Shown: one piece after another, positions 8,805 through 18,569 of the stretch | Layout of the letters: every line of letters starts with the position of its first letter | Position numbering within the stretch: the stretch's first letter is position 1 | Assembly: GCF_010500965.1 (NCBI RefSeq) | Contig: NZ_QVMI01000019.1 | Span: 88,470 to 152,469, forward strand | DNA length: 64,000 nt | DNA from: Bacteroides sp. 51 | Lineage (GTDB): Bacteria > Bacteroidota > Bacteroidia > Bacteroidales > Bacteroidaceae | Direction: 5' to 3' | Position numbers and translations under genes: made by a program | Notes under the pieces: model-generated | The model's database searches: none | Told to the model about the DNA's origin: nothing | What the model saw: only the letters and a program-made list of their open reading frames with translations

Positions 8805-8868
8805 GAAGAATAGCGCTGTTTTTCCGGAAGAATAGCGCTGTTCTTCCGGAAAAACAGCGCTATTCTTC
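8805..8868. repeat. Perfect 26-bp inverted repeat whose spacer repeats the unit
   Basis: Arms 8805-8830 and 8843-8868 are exactly complementary. The 12-nt spacer (AATAGCGCTGTT, 8831-8842) is itself a copy of part of the arm, so three copies of the AATAGCGCTGTT unit lie in 60 bp, two direct and one inverted. It lies in the 643-bp stretch between 8613 and 9257, which holds no convincing gene. Confidence 0.8.
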
Positions 8869-9030
8869 ATATAGTATACAAAACAAGTGAAAACTCGCAA
8901 CGCTTAGTGTGCAGCTAAGCCATGCGTTAAGCTTAAGCAAGCTGACCTGAAAAGGTTTTCTATAATTATGATTTGGATATTTAATTAAGAAGAAGTTATG
9001 AGAGGGATATCTGCCACGACGAGTTGCTAC

Positions 9031-9180
9031 AAAAAAAAATGGTCACTCATCACGAGCAACCAATCTTTGTTAACCTTAAATCTAATACTATGAAAAACAC
9101 ATTGCAAATGTATAGGGTTTTCGGAATATATCAAAATATTATAACTCAATACAATATATAATAACATTGATTAAGAAATG
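9031..9180 (+). other. Paralogous intergenic element A (with mini-ORF MKNTLQM...)
   Basis: A stretch of about 150 bp that is strongly similar to 18660-18806. The best block runs from AGCAACCAATCTTTGTTAAC through CCTTAAATCTAATACTATG to AAAAACAC. Both copies then enter a mini-ORF starting MKNT (here 9090-9161, 23 codons). After this copy no gene follows on the same strand until 11432, so it is not simply a leader for the next gene. Confidence 0.55.
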
Positions 9181-9256
9181 GGGCGCAAATGGCATTAATT
9201 TAGCCCTGCATTTTCATAAATTTTAAAAGTTAACCGGGCCTTGTGATACCTACAGA

Positions 9257-9670
9257 CTAGATTTGTTTATGTACCACACTGAATGTACCCGATGCTTTAC
9301 AAACGAGTTTATCATCGCAATAAATTTCGCACTCGCTGAAATGCACATTGCGTCCCGGCTTAATGACATACCCTTTGGCAATTAACTCTTTCCCCCACGT
9401 GGCACGCAGGAAAGAAGTTTTCAGTTCGGCAGTCAACACATCCTTTTCGGGGGGAGTCACTGTATATGTGGCAAAACCGGCAATGGTATCGGCCAGCGCC
9501 GCAAGTACACCACCATGAATCACCCCGCTATATTGACGCTGTTCATCGAACAAAGGCATACGGGCTTCTACTACTCCATCTTCTACTTTAGTAAAGGTGA
9601 TCTGTAAGTGCTTCACATACGGATTCATCTGTACACGATCTATCAGTTTTTGTCTAACTTCAGGGGTCAT
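9257..9670 (-). CDS. PaaI-type hotdog thioesterase
   Basis: 137 residues from the ATG at 9670 (MTPEVRQKLIDRV), the usual start for the family; a 17-residue longer frame begins at 9721. The hotdog core shows QYSGVIHGGVLAALADTIAG, with the HGG turn of the active site, followed by LTAELKTSFLRA. Such enzymes hydrolyse aryl- or acyl-CoA thioesters. The gene stands alone, so the substrate is not indicated by context. Confidence 0.87.
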   Translation of the reverse strand: MTPEVRQKLIDRVQMNPYVKHLQITFTKVEDGVVEARMPLFDEQRQYSGVIHGGVLAALADTIAGFATYTVTPPEKDVLTAELKTSFLRATWGKELIAKGYVIKPGRNVHFSECEIYCDDKLVCKASGTFSVVHKQI

Positions 9671-9778
9671 AAATCTACTGTTTATATAAAAAAAGAAATT
9701 TTGCACTTTTACGTATTGCAAATTGCCCGCAAAAGTACAAAATTTCTTTTGATTAGTTTTCTCTATAAAGAAGACAGT

Positions 9779-11107
9779 TTATTTCAGCTGTTCAAATTCC
9801 AGGCTTGCCATAATAAACGGCCCGATGGCTTTACCTTCATTCTGGGTGACGGTAACATCTTTCCCGCAGAGGTAGTAGTTGATTGTTCCGGTTCGTGAAT
9901 GATCTTTGGCAGGTCCTAATCCGGCAGAAGCGCAAGATTGAACAATCCTCAGATCACCATTTTCCTCCTTACGGATAAAATTATCCAATAACCCCTGATA
10001 CGCCTTCTTTGCCACATCCATGTATTTAGCCTTGTCCAACACGCCCAGACGCATACCCTTCAGGTAAGCATAAGTAAACATACCCGATGCCGACGCTTCT
10101 ATATAATTAGGTTTATCGCAAACATTATAAGTCTCACCTTCAACCGTATCGCCGATATTATCGCTTTTCACCCGACTATCATATTGCAACAGCTGATACC
10201 ATGAACCATTCTCCTGATCCTGATATAACGCCAAACCTTCGGCCACATCATTGGCAATAGATACCAGTTTCGTGTAATCAGGATGAGTATCAGGCATCAA
10301 CCCTAGAACATCAACCACAGCTGCAAAATACCATCCCATGCCGCGCCCCCAGAACTCAGGAGAGCAACCTTTATACTCTCCCTCCTGACGTGCCCAGAAT
10401 GAATTGGGATCAGCAGGATCGGCCGACCAACCATGATAATTCAATTTCTTATTCTTATCATACGTATGCTGATGGATAGTAGTGAACTGCATTGCAATAT
10501 CCGTCCACGACTGCATGTTGTCTTCTTCGCCCAATTCCTTGCCAAACATAGCCTGCCACTCGGCATACATAGACGGTCCCATATACAATCCGTCCAACCA
10601 CATCTGATTAGGATATATAGCTTTATGAAAGAAACCACCGGCACCCGGTTTTGAACTATCAATACGTTTATGATGATATTTCAACTTATTTCTAAGGAAA
10701 GTAGCACAAGCCTTATAACGCGCGGCATCCTCTTCATTTCCTTTTTTCATCTCCGTTTCGTAGAGCGTAAAAAATATCTTCCCGGCAGCCAGGTCATCAA
10801 TATTACTCTCTCCTACCTTTACCGTATCCTGACCATTGAGGCAAAAATCAGCATATGCCTTCACTACATCATAATACTCAGCACGTTCCGGATATTGCTG
10901 CCAAGCCTTTAAAACGCTAAATGCAACCAAACCAGGCACATAATCCCAATGTGCCGTTGCCAAATGCTGTTCCCGTTTATTACTCAAAAACGTTTTTAAG
11001 GCAACCGACTCTACCATCTCCTGCGAATAAACCACCTTCGGAGCAGTGGGCTGCTGACAGGATGCAAGGAAACAAATGAACAAAACGAAATACAAAATCT
11101 TTTTCAT
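9779..11107 (-). CDS. GH105/GH88-family unsaturated glucuronyl hydrolase, lipoprotein
   Basis: 442 residues from the ATG at 11107, which begins a lipoprotein signal (MKKILYFVLFICFLASC, Cys17). An (alpha/alpha)6-barrel glycosidase of the YteR type is indicated by MWLDGLYMGPSMYAEW (catalytic Asp in WLDGLYM), EFWGRGMGWYFAAVVDVL and NYIEASASGMFTYAYLKG. The family removes the unsaturated uronic acid left by polysaccharide lyases, as in rhamnogalacturonan or related glycan breakdown. It is not inside a clear polysaccharide utilisation locus; no SusC/D pair is nearby. Confidence 0.88.
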   Translation of the reverse strand: MKKILYFVLFICFLASCQQPTAPKVVYSQEMVESVALKTFLSNKREQHLATAHWDYVPGLVAFSVLKAWQQYPERAEYYDVVKAYADFCLNGQDTVKVGESNIDDLAAGKIFFTLYETEMKKGNEEDAARYKACATFLRNKLKYHHKRIDSSKPGAGGFFHKAIYPNQMWLDGLYMGPSMYAEWQAMFGKELGEEDNMQSWTDIAMQFTTIHQHTYDKNKKLNYHGWSADPADPNSFWARQEGEYKGCSPEFWGRGMGWYFAAVVDVLGLMPDTHPDYTKLVSIANDVAEGLALYQDQENGSWYQLLQYDSRVKSDNIGDTVEGETYNVCDKPNYIEASASGMFTYAYLKGMRLGVLDKAKYMDVAKKAYQGLLDNFIRKEENGDLRIVQSCASAGLGPAKDHSRTGTINYYLCGKDVTVTQNEGKAIGPFIMASLEFEQLK

Positions 11108-11158
11108 TGACAATGTTTTAATAGTACGTATATAAATTCTCAAATTTCAATCACAAGC

Positions 11159-11166
11159 CAAAGATA
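11159..11166 (-). promoter_or_regulatory. -7 box (TATCTTTG on minus strand) for the GH105 gene
   Basis: Reverse complement of CAAAGATA, matching TAnnTTTG, about 50 nt upstream of the chosen start at 11107. It supports that start over the longer frame. Confidence 0.45.
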
Positions 11167-11431
11167 GGGCAAAATTCATGAAGCGATGTGGAAAGATTGG
11201 TAAATACAGTGTGTTTTTTATGCCAAAGTATTATTATTATCCCCCAGAAATTGTACCATTCAACCAATATATTGCACGATTTGAGTTAAAATAGTTATCA
11301 ATAACAGAATATTTCGACCGGAAAAGTCAATTTGTGACACAAAGTTCGTATATTAGCGTCGAAAAGCAACAATAACGATATTTATTTAGAGGGGCCTATT
11401 GGGTTAGCATTCAATAAATTGCATTATTTAT

Positions 11432-13027
11432 ATGGACATTATTGAGAAAACAGGGAATTTAGACTCATTTGTACTTGATTTCATTAAACAAATAAATAGC
11501 GACAAGCCAATTAATCAGAAAGTACTGGAGTCTTTAGCTAGCATTTGTAAATTCTTCAACTATAAACGTGGTTTCGTTTACCAAACCGATGGTTTTCGTT
11601 TTTATCACCTACAGGAAACTGTAGGCGAGGGAGCGCACGTACACCGCGAAAAGTTTGAAATCAAACAGATGACTAAATATCAGTCATTGCATCTGGAAAA
11701 CAACAACTATTTTTGTGCAGGACTGGGTGAAGATATTGATAAAGAAACACGTGATATTCTACAATTCTACAATTCCGATTCCTTGTTTATCAGGGACTTC
11801 AAAGATACGGAAGGAAAAATAATCGGATTTATCGGGTTTGCCGATAACCCAGACAACTCGTCGCTGAACCTCAAGGAAGTAGAAGCCATATACCTGACAG
11901 CCGGACTTATCACAAAAGAAATCGCCGCCAGAGAATATCAGGAAAGAGGAAAACGTGCTGCCAAGACCCTGGAGAGCATTATGAACAACATGGGAGTCGA
12001 TATCTATGTAAACTCTTTCGATTCGCACGATATGTTATACGCCAACGAATCAATGGCCGCCCCATATGGAGGTAAAAAACACTTCGAAAACAAAAAATGC
12101 TGGCAAGCCCTCTATACAGATAAAACCGGAGAATGTGAGTTTTGCCCGAAGAAACATCTGATTGATGAAAACGGGTTGCCAACCAAAGTATACTCATGGG
12201 ACTATGAACGCCCATTCGACAAATCCTGGTTCCGTGTATTCAGCGCAGCTTTTAGTTGGACCGACGGCCAAATGGCACATGTTATTACAAGTGTTGATAT
12301 CACCAACCAGAAACATATAGAAGAGCAACTGAAAGTAGCCAAAGAAAAAGCCGAAAACTTAGACCGCTTGAAATCTGCTTTCCTCGCAAACATGAGTCAC
12401 GAAATCCGCACACCACTGAACGCAATCGTAGGTTTCTCGGACTTAATGGCCGAAGTAGACGATGCAGAAGAACGCAGAGAATATAATGTAATTGTACAAG
12501 AGAACAATAAACTACTGTTACACCTCATCTCCGACATCCTGGATTTATCTAAGATCGAATCAGGTATTCTGGATTTCGAAATTGAAGATATTGATGCTAG
12601 AAAACTGTGCTCTGAGATCGAGCGCATTTATGATGTGAAAGAAAAAGCTGTTCCGGTGGTATTCGATCATGACTCTCCTCCATATATTATCCAGACAGAT
12701 AAAAAGCGCTTAACGCAAGTAATTACGAACTTCGTAAACAATGCATTGAAGTTTACCACCACTGGTCAGGTTACAATCGGGTACCATCTGGATAAAGACA
12801 ATATGCTTGAAGTTTATGTGCAAGACACTGGTATCGGTATCAATCCGGAAAAAGTAGACCAGGTATTTGAGCGCTTCGTCAAACTAAATACTTTTGCACA
12901 AGGAACAGGTCTTGGACTATCTATCTGTAAAAGTATTATTGAACAGCTAGGTGGCACAATTGGGGTTGAATCGGAACTTGGAGTAGGTTCCCGCTTCTGG
13001 TTTAAACATCCTTATCAAGCATCCTGA
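11432..13027 (+). CDS. Soluble sensor histidine kinase (GAF-PAS-HisKA-HATPase)
   Basis: 531 residues with no membrane segment or signal peptide, so a cytosolic sensor. An N-terminal GAF-like region (about 10-165) is followed by a PAS-like domain (about 178-295) carrying a Cys cluster (C223, C235, C238 in GECEFCPK). The dimerisation/phosphoacceptor domain has His323 in [20 protein letters not shown], and the ATPase shows N ([10 protein letters not shown]), G1 (DTGIGI) and G2 (GTGLGLSI) boxes. There is no receiver domain and no response regulator next to it. Its 3' end overlaps the convergent TlpA-like gene by 26 bp. The signal is unknown; the Cys cluster may bind metal or sense redox state. 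Confidence 0.9.
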   Translation: MDIIEKTGNLDSFVLDFIKQINSDKPINQKVLESLASICKFFNYKRGFVYQTDGFRFYHLQETVGEGAHVHREKFEIKQMTKYQSLHLENNNYFCAGLGEDIDKETRDILQFYNSDSLFIRDFKDTEGKIIGFIGFADNPDNSSLNLKEVEAIYLTAGLITKEIAAREYQERGKRAAKTLESIMNNMGVDIYVNSFDSHDMLYANESMAAPYGGKKHFENKKCWQALYTDKTGECEFCPKKHLIDENGLPTKVYSWDYERPFDKSWFRVFSAAFSWTDGQMAHVITSVDITNQKHIEEQLKVAKEKAENLDRLKSAFLANMSHEIRTPLNAIVGFSDLMAEVDDAEERREYNVIVQENNKLLLHLISDILDLSKIESGILDFEIEDIDARKLCSEIERIYDVKEKAVPVVFDHDSPPYIIQTDKKRLTQVITNFVNNALKFTTTGQVTIGYHLDKDNMLEVYVQDTGIGINPEKVDQVFERFVKLNTFAQGTGLGLSICKSIIEQLGGTIGVESELGVGSRFWFKHPYQAS

Positions 13028-13547
13028 TTTTCCCGGCCAATTCAGAAGAGGTCAGATTAAAAGCCTCAATCCCCATCCATCGAACCACCCCCTCCCGGTC
13101 TATCAAATATAGCCGGGGGACGTAACTATTGGCAAAAAGCTCAAACACTTCACGCTCACGATCGTGATATTTAGGCAGCGTTAATTGATGCTCTTTCCAA
13201 TAAGCATCCGTTTCATCAGCAGTCTGCCCTCTGGCGATAGCAACAAACACAACATCCGATTCGTTTTTCAATTCATTCCATGCTTTTTCAACTATAGGCA
13301 ACTCGCGAGCACAATCCGAGCAACCTGTATGAAAAAACAGCAAAGCTGTCTTTTTTCCCCGTAATGTTGATGAATCAAACTGTTCTCCATCAGCTTCAGT
13401 AATTATAAAGCTGGGAATAACATCTCCTACTTCAACATAATTTTCCACATCACCATCCGAATCATCGGAAAGACAGGAAGAAAATGACAATAACACCATA
13501 AACAAGGCACCCAAATATAGGGAGGCAAGGTTCAATTTAGAATTCAT
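13002..13547 (-). CDS. TlpA-like thioredoxin-fold lipoprotein
   Basis: 181 residues. Lipoprotein signal with Cys25 (FSSC), then a thioredoxin/AhpC-TSA fold with a CxxC active site, C76-S-D-C79, in [14 protein letters not shown], and a cis-Pro-like segment [12 protein letters not shown]. It should act in the periplasm or outer envelope as a thiol oxidoreductase. The 3' end overlaps the convergent histidine kinase gene by 26 bp (13002-13027), so the two transcripts are antisense over their last codons. Confidence 0.85.
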   Translation of the reverse strand: MNSKLNLASLYLGALFMVLLSFSSCLSDDSDGDVENYVEVGDVIPSFIITEADGEQFDSSTLRGKKTALLFFHTGCSDCARELPIVEKAWNELKNESDVVFVAIARGQTADETDAYWKEHQLTLPKYHDREREVFELFANSYVPRLYLIDREGVVRWMGIEAFNLTSSELAGKIRMLDKDV

Positions 13548-13580
13548 ATATTCTTTATTTCATTATTCATAACTAAGAAA

Positions 13581-13603
13581 ACCTGGCAGCGGTACTCTGC
13601 CGC
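13581..13603. repeat. Copy of dispersed ACCTGG/hairpin repeat
   Basis: ACCTGGCAGCGGTACTCTGC plus CGC: the ACCTGG tag followed by an imperfect GGCAG...CTGCC hairpin, the same layout as copies at 5961 and 54833. It lies between the TlpA-like gene and the next gene's stop. Confidence 0.45.
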
Positions 13604-13604
13604 A

Positions 13605-14393
13605 TCAGAAATATATTATAAGGAAATTGTCCAATTTCTCCATCTTGCGATATATCTTCTCGCCCAGAATCTCTCTTTGTATTTCTTTCGACTTCAATTC
13701 ACAATCAGTATAATTCTTTCCATTGAAATTATAACCAATACGCATAATCTGCCAAGCAAAACAAAGACAACCAATAAGAAAGACACTAGCTGTAAACTTA
13801 CGGACCCGGACTTTATCTTTTCTAAAAATAAGCAACAGGCAAATATTTACGAGTATTACGCCAACTACAACAAGAAAAAGATTGTAATTGTTCCACCACC
13901 AAATATCACCGGTACCTCCGATATAAATCTCATGCGGAAAGAAAAGCCGTACCCCACCCCATGAACTTGCAGGAGTAATCATATCCTGTAAGAGATGTAT
14001 AACGAATCCTGAAACAAATCCGATCAGCAACAATTTGTATTTACAGAACACACCAATCAGAGAAGAATTCCTCTCCCGTTTTGAGAACAACCAAAACAGG
14101 CAACCTAAAACAAGAGTGAATATAAGCGCCGCCATCAATGAATGCATGAAACCATGATGAGAGTACCAGAACTTAGCCGAGTAAATTACTTTTCCGGAAT
14201 GGCTCAGCCCAAACAAACGGCCAAAAGTCATATCAAACTTAGACCACATGCTAATAGCGTCAATATCGGGCAAAGCACCCCCAAGTCCGGAGAAAAGTAT
14301 AATAGATGTTTTTGTTCGCCAGGTACCTGTAGAACGGCCGGCCAAAGCCGTACCCACTGCAAATCCCGACAATATATGTGTCAATATGTCCAT
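13605..14393 (-). CDS. Membrane-bound metal-dependent hydrolase (DUF457/YdjM type)
   Basis: 262 residues from the ATG at 14393 (MDILTHILSGFAVGTALAG), the standard N-terminus of the family. The conserved pieces are the N-terminal His, LPDIDAISMW (acidic pair), SHHGFMHSLMAALIF and GFVIHLLQDMITPAS, a His/Asp set that could bind metal, spread over about five membrane helices. Family members are poorly characterised; YdjM of E. coli is LexA-regulated. Function here is inferred from the fold only. Confidence 0.8.
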   Translation of the reverse strand: MDILTHILSGFAVGTALAGRSTGTWRTKTSIILFSGLGGALPDIDAISMWSKFDMTFGRLFGLSHSGKVIYSAKFWYSHHGFMHSLMAALIFTLVLGCLFWLFSKRERNSSLIGVFCKYKLLLIGFVSGFVIHLLQDMITPASSWGGVRLFFPHEIYIGGTGDIWWWNNYNLFLVVVGVILVNICLLLIFRKDKVRVRKFTASVFLIGCLCFAWQIMRIGYNFNGKNYTDCELKSKEIQREILGEKIYRKMEKLDNFLIIYF

Positions 14394-14451
14394 AGATCCT
14401 ATTTTTGACCACAAAAGTCGCTAATTCTAAGGACATATACAAGATACAGTA

Positions 14452-14556
14452 AGGTACCGCACCCAAGTTTCGTGGGAATTAATATACCGCCTGCATAGAA
14501 ACCTGCGTGCGGTGGCTCACCGCCTGCATAGAAACCTGGGAGCAGCGCCTCGCTGC
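14452..14556. repeat. Composite of dispersed repeat: two CCGCCTGCATAGAAACCTG units plus hairpin
   Basis: A direct repeat (14487-14505 and 14520-14538, CCGCCTGCATAGAAACCTG) is followed by GCAGCGCCTCGCTGC (14542-14556), identical to the hairpin at 5975-5989. A related tag in the other orientation (GGTACCGCACCCAAGTTTC) lies at 14452. All of it is in the gap between two minus-strand genes. Confidence 0.65.
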
Positions 14557-14559
14557 TTG

Positions 14560-14892
14560 CTAGATCAGAGTTTCGAGGATGCTGACCACAATACTCATGA
14601 TGATACTAAAAAGTAAAGCCCACCAGAAGTTCTCGACATGGAAATTGCCGACAATGGCCCCCGCTACCAGAATAATAATGGTGTTAATGACCAAAAGAAA
14701 CAAACCTAAAGTAAGAACGGTGATCGGAAATGACAGGAATTGAAGAATAGGTTTAAGAACCGCATTCAGAACACCAAGTACAATAGCCACCAAAATAGCA
14801 GAGCCAAAACTCTTCACTGAAATTCCCGGAAGAAGCCAAGCAGTAAAATAAACCGCTATGCTTGAAATAATGATTTGTAAAATAAGTCCCAT
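14560..14892 (-). CDS. Phage holin family 4-type small membrane protein
   Basis: 110 residues with four predicted helices (IIISSIAVYFTAWLLPG, ILVAIVLGVLNAVLKP, FPITVLTLGLFLLVINTIII, WWALLFSIIMSIVVSI). The LPGI and NAVLKPIL motifs mark the PF04020 family of chromosomal membrane proteins. Despite the name most members are not phage holins, and no phage genes surround it. The stop codon lies 4 nt beyond the dispersed hairpin repeat. Confidence 0.8.
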   Translation of the reverse strand: MGLILQIIISSIAVYFTAWLLPGISVKSFGSAILVAIVLGVLNAVLKPILQFLSFPITVLTLGLFLLVINTIIILVAGAIVGNFHVENFWWALLFSIIMSIVVSILETLI

Positions 14893-15049
14893 ATCTATCT
14901 ATATTAATTAATAATTCTTTAAAGAAGTAACAATCACTATAAAATAATAGTTCATGATTAACAAAAAAAACAGATCGAAGCCATACAATGACGTAAAATA
15001 GATATCTTTGAAAGATATTTAAAAGAAAACAGTAATACAACACATTAAA

Positions 15050-16054
15050 ATGGTTTTAGTAACCGGAGGTAGCGGACTAGTAGGCGGACATTTATTGATT
15101 CATCTGTTAAAGCAGAATGAACCGGTACGTGCATTAAAGCGGAATAACAGCTCTTTTGATGAGCTAAAACTTATATGCTCATACTACCAAGTGGACTTTA
15201 GCCAAGTGATGTCGCAGATTGAATGGGTATATGGCGACCTAATGGATGAACAATCATTAGAGGCAGCATTGCAAGGAATAACCACCGTATATCACTGCGC
15301 TGCTATTGTATCTTTCGGAGGTTCCTCACCCGAGACACTAAAGCAAACCAATATCGAAGGCACCCGCAATCTGATCCAGGCATCCCTTAAACAACATATT
15401 TCCTGTTTTGCATTTGTCAGCTCCATAGGTGCATTAGGACAATCTCAAAATGGGGAAATGATTACAGAAGAAACTCCCTGGAACCCAGACAATACTTCAT
15501 CCATTTACTCGAACAGCAAATATGCCGCCGAGCAAGAAGTATGGAAGCTATCCGCCAAAGGTATTCCTGTAGTTATTGTAAATCCCGGTATTATCCTTGG
15601 CCCCGGTGATTTCTCAAAAGGCAGTTTACAGCTTTTCAGTCAGGTTAAGAATGGAATGCCTTTCTATACATGCCAGAAAAGCGGATATGTGGATGTACGT
15701 GATGTATGCCGGGCCATTATTGAACTTGTGCAGCAGAAAATCTACAATCAACGTTTTATCCTGGTTAGCGAAAATCTAACCAACCAGCAATTATTTACAT
15801 GGATTGCCCACGCAATGAATAAGAGAGGCCCATATATCTCTATCGGAAAACGAGGATTGACTCTGGCTGCAAAATTAGACAGGGCTTTCTCCCGGATGTT
15901 AGGAAAAACTCCTTTACTTACTCCCGAAATCGTATCTTCTGCGTTAAAACAAGAAACATATTCCTCGGAGAAAATCCGTAAAACCATAGGATTTACATTT
16001 ATCCCAATGGAAGAGTCAATTGCGACAACATGCCACCACGAAGTTTATACATAA
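15050..16054 (+). CDS. NAD-dependent epimerase/dehydratase (extended SDR)
   Basis: 334 residues. The N-terminal dinucleotide-binding loop is TGGSGLVGG (residues 5-13), and the catalytic Tyr-x-x-x-Lys lies in SIYSNSKYAAEQE with the Ser at SSIGALG. The overall pattern is that of dihydroflavonol reductase-like or 3-beta-HSD-like extended SDRs; the substrate is unknown. A GNAT gene starts 5 nt after its stop, so they are co-transcribed. Confidence 0.87.
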   Translation: MVLVTGGSGLVGGHLLIHLLKQNEPVRALKRNNSSFDELKLICSYYQVDFSQVMSQIEWVYGDLMDEQSLEAALQGITTVYHCAAIVSFGGSSPETLKQTNIEGTRNLIQASLKQHISCFAFVSSIGALGQSQNGEMITEETPWNPDNTSSIYSNSKYAAEQEVWKLSAKGIPVVIVNPGIILGPGDFSKGSLQLFSQVKNGMPFYTCQKSGYVDVRDVCRAIIELVQQKIYNQRFILVSENLTNQQLFTWIAHAMNKRGPYISIGKRGLTLAAKLDRAFSRMLGKTPLLTPEIVSSALKQETYSSEKIRKTIGFTFIPMEESIATTCHHEVYT

Positions 16055-16059
16055 TATAT

Positions 16060-16506
16060 ATGGAAGAGCTATACTATTACCCCCAGGAAAAAGACTTTGA
16101 CGAAATAATAGCAGTTTGGGAAGCGTCTGTAAGAGCAACCCACACATTCTTATCCGAAGAAGATATAGTCTTTTTTAAACCACTGATCAGAAATGAATAC
16201 TTGCAGCACGTAAACCTGATATGTACAAAAAATAAGAACGGAAATATATCTGCTTTTATGGGAGTAAATGGTTCGCATCTGGAAATGCTATTTATAGATC
16301 CTGCTTCGCGTGGTCTGGGAATCGGTAAATCATTGGTTAACCATGCTATCCAAAACCTCGGAGTACGCTTTGTCGATGTAAACGAACAGAATGAACAGGC
16401 CGTGGGATTCTACTATCACATGGGATTTGAATTGATATCCAGAGATGAACTGGATGGCACCGGCAAGCCTTTTCCGATTTTGCATTTAGCTATCCGCATG
16501 ATGTAG
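16060..16506 (+). CDS. GNAT-family N-acetyltransferase
   Basis: 148 residues from the ATG at 16060, which follows the SDR stop by 5 nt; a longer frame from 16030 would overlap that gene and adds no conserved residues. The acetyl-CoA loop is in SRGLGIGKSLVNHAI, followed by VNEQNEQAVGFYYHMGFE, typical of the YjaB-like GNATs. The acceptor is unknown. Confidence 0.85.
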   Translation: MEELYYYPQEKDFDEIIAVWEASVRATHTFLSEEDIVFFKPLIRNEYLQHVNLICTKNKNGNISAFMGVNGSHLEMLFIDPASRGLGIGKSLVNHAIQNLGVRFVDVNEQNEQAVGFYYHMGFELISRDELDGTGKPFPILHLAIRMM

Positions 16507-16550
16507 GGGCGGGCCTTGTGTCCGTCCTTAACGCTACGGCACGTTGCCGC

Positions 16551-17264
16551 CTAATCGAATAAGAGTTCGGGATCAATGCTTAAGAAGCTGAGTATATCGG
16601 TTAATTTATTCAGTTTAACGAATCTTGGATGCGTAATAGGCTCTTCAACCGTTTCATGCGCCCAGGTAACGTGAAATGGGATATGCGCTGCCATTCCTCC
16701 CAACTCAAGCACAGGAAGAACATCCGATTTGATAGAATTTCCGATCATCATAAACTCCTCCGGCTCGCATCCTAGCTGTTTGATTAACCGGGCATAATCA
16801 GAGTTCTGCTTATCGCTCATGATTTCTACATGCTCGAAGTATTTTTGTAATCCGGAGTTTTTCAATTTTCTTTCCTGATCCAGCAAATCGCCCTTAGTTG
16901 CCACAACCAGTTTATATTTTCCATCTAGTGTGTTCAGTACATTTTTCACATCCGGTAGAAGTTCAACAGGCATATTCAACAACCTCTTTCCGAAACCAAT
17001 AATTTGTCCGATACGCTGCGAATCAATTTCATTTTGAGAAATAATCAAAGCCGTCTCAATCATGGAAAGAGTAAAACTCTTTATTCCAAAGCCATAAATA
17101 GCCAGATTCTGCATTTCAGTCTGGAATAATGCCGCCGATATATCCGCAGGCGGAAGGTAATCGGCCAATAACCGGCAATACTCCGCTTCTATATCCTGAA
17201 AATGAGATTCATTTGCCCATAGCGTATCATCAGCATCAAATGCGATTACTTTGATTTCTTCCAT
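16551..17264 (-). CDS. HAD-superfamily hydrolase
   Basis: 237 residues. HAD motifs in order: I FDADDTLW (nucleophile Asp10, Asp12), II VVATKGD, III a Lys near KQNSDYARLIK, and IV MIGNSIKSDVLP. A helical cap of type 1 lies between motifs I and II. These marks indicate a phosphatase of small metabolites; the substrate cannot be read. Confidence 0.87.
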   Translation of the reverse strand: MEEIKVIAFDADDTLWANESHFQDIEAEYCRLLADYLPPADISAALFQTEMQNLAIYGFGIKSFTLSMIETALIISQNEIDSQRIGQIIGFGKRLLNMPVELLPDVKNVLNTLDGKYKLVVATKGDLLDQERKLKNSGLQKYFEHVEIMSDKQNSDYARLIKQLGCEPEEFMMIGNSIKSDVLPVLELGGMAAHIPFHVTWAHETVEEPITHPRFVKLNKLTDILSFLSIDPELLFD

Positions 17265-17292
17265 ATTGGTTTTATATAAAATTTATTACCCA

Positions 17293-17323
17293 CAAAAATA
17301 AGCTTTCTTAGCACAAATACAAA
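17293..17323 (-). promoter_or_regulatory. Two-box Bacteroides promoter for the HAD gene
   Basis: On the minus strand a TTTG -33 box (complement of CAAA at 17320-17323) lies 19 nt before TATTTTTG (complement of 17293-17300), which matches TAnnTTTG. The gene starts at 17264. Confidence 0.6.
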
Positions 17324-17394
17324 AACAAATCTCATTATCAGCTTGTTTTATCAGTAAGATTAATAAATCAATAACCCTCTAAAATAAATTCAAT

Positions 17395-18453
17395 ATGAGT
17401 TCAGGTAAAATTTATGATCTGTTGGGTGATAAACAAGAATTCTATCTTAACCACACCAGCAAGACTATCGACAAATCATTACTGCATATACCTTCATCGA
17501 ATACGGTAGAAGATATATGGATCTCAAGCGATCGTAATAATCGCGTTCTGCAAAATCTGCAAACCATTCTGGCGCATGGACGCCTGGCAAATACCGGATA
17601 TGTTTCTATTCTTCCTGTAGACCAGGGCATAGAGCATACCGCAGGGGCATCTTTTGCACCTAACCCTTTATATTTCGACCCGGAGAATATTGTAAAACTA
17701 GCAATCGAAGGCGGATGTAATGCTGTGGCTTCTACATATGGGGTTCTCGGTTCCGTAGCCCGTAAGTATGCCCACCGCATACCATTTATTGTGAAGATTA
17801 ACCACAACGAGCTATTAACCTACCCAAACAGTTATGACCAGATATTATTTGGCACGATCAAAGAAGCGTATGATATGGGAGCTGTTGCCGTAGGAGCTAC
17901 GATTTATTTCGGATCAGAAGAAAGCCGTCGACAAATTGTAGAGATAGCCAAGGCATTTGAATATGCGCATGAATTGGGCATGGTAACCATTTTATGGTGT
18001 TATCTGCGCAACAATGCTTTCAAGACCGGCGAAGCCGATTATCATACTGCTGCCGACCTTACCGGACAAGCTAACCACCTGGGGGCAACAATCAAAGCGG
18101 ATATCGTGAAACAAAAGCTACCTACATTAAACGGTGGGTTCGAGGCTCTGCACTTTGGCAAGATCGATAAGAGGATGTACACCGAATTAAGTTCCGCCCA
18201 CCCGATCGACCTGTGCCGTTATCAGGTTGCCAATAGTTATATGGGACGGGTAGGATTAATCAATTCCGGAGGTGAATCTACAGGAGAATCTGATCTGCGA
18301 GATGCAGTAATCACCGCCATAGTAAACAAAAGGGCCGGAGGTATGGGATTGATCAGCGGACGCAAAGCATTCCAGAAACCGATGAACGAGGGTGTTGAAT
18401 TACTAAACACCATTCAAGACGTATACCTCGACAAAAATATCACAATAGCCTAA
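17395..18453 (+). CDS. fbaB: Class I fructose-bisphosphate aldolase (DhnA type)
   Basis: 352 residues. The archaeal/bacterial DhnA-type class I aldolase is recognised from [32 protein letters not shown], and [13 protein letters not shown], which carries the Schiff-base Lys, plus the phosphate-binding loops INSGGE and SGRKAF. It cleaves fructose 1,6-bisphosphate to triose phosphates in glycolysis and the reverse in gluconeogenesis. It stands alone and is followed by a strong hairpin. Confidence 0.9.
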   Translation: MSSGKIYDLLGDKQEFYLNHTSKTIDKSLLHIPSSNTVEDIWISSDRNNRVLQNLQTILAHGRLANTGYVSILPVDQGIEHTAGASFAPNPLYFDPENIVKLAIEGGCNAVASTYGVLGSVARKYAHRIPFIVKINHNELLTYPNSYDQILFGTIKEAYDMGAVAVGATIYFGSEESRRQIVEIAKAFEYAHELGMVTILWCYLRNNAFKTGEADYHTAADLTGQANHLGATIKADIVKQKLPTLNGGFEALHFGKIDKRMYTELSSAHPIDLCRYQVANSYMGRVGLINSGGESTGESDLRDAVITAIVNKRAGGMGLISGRKAFQKPMNEGVELLNTIQDVYLDKNITIA

Positions 18454-18522
18454 GTCCCGAGGCGGAGCGGTCAGGTTTAGCTAGCGCTGACCGTTGGTTC
18501 CATGCCGATATTACAAAAAGTA

Positions 18523-18569
18523 AAAGTCACGTAATACACCTTTTTAATAAAGGCTTATTACGTGACTTT
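18523..18569 (+). terminator. Hairpin after the aldolase gene
   Basis: AAAGTCACGTAATA / TATTACGTGACTTT: a 14-bp perfect stem with a 19-nt loop, 70 bp after the aldolase stop. No long T run follows, so termination is likely but not certain. Confidence 0.55.

Noticed and set aside
14560-14892. Prophage holin
   Set aside because: The family is named after holins but is a common chromosomal membrane protein; no phage genes adjoin it.
18523-18569. Member of the dispersed palindrome family
   Set aside because: The stem sequence is unrelated to the other repeats and sits where a terminator is expected.
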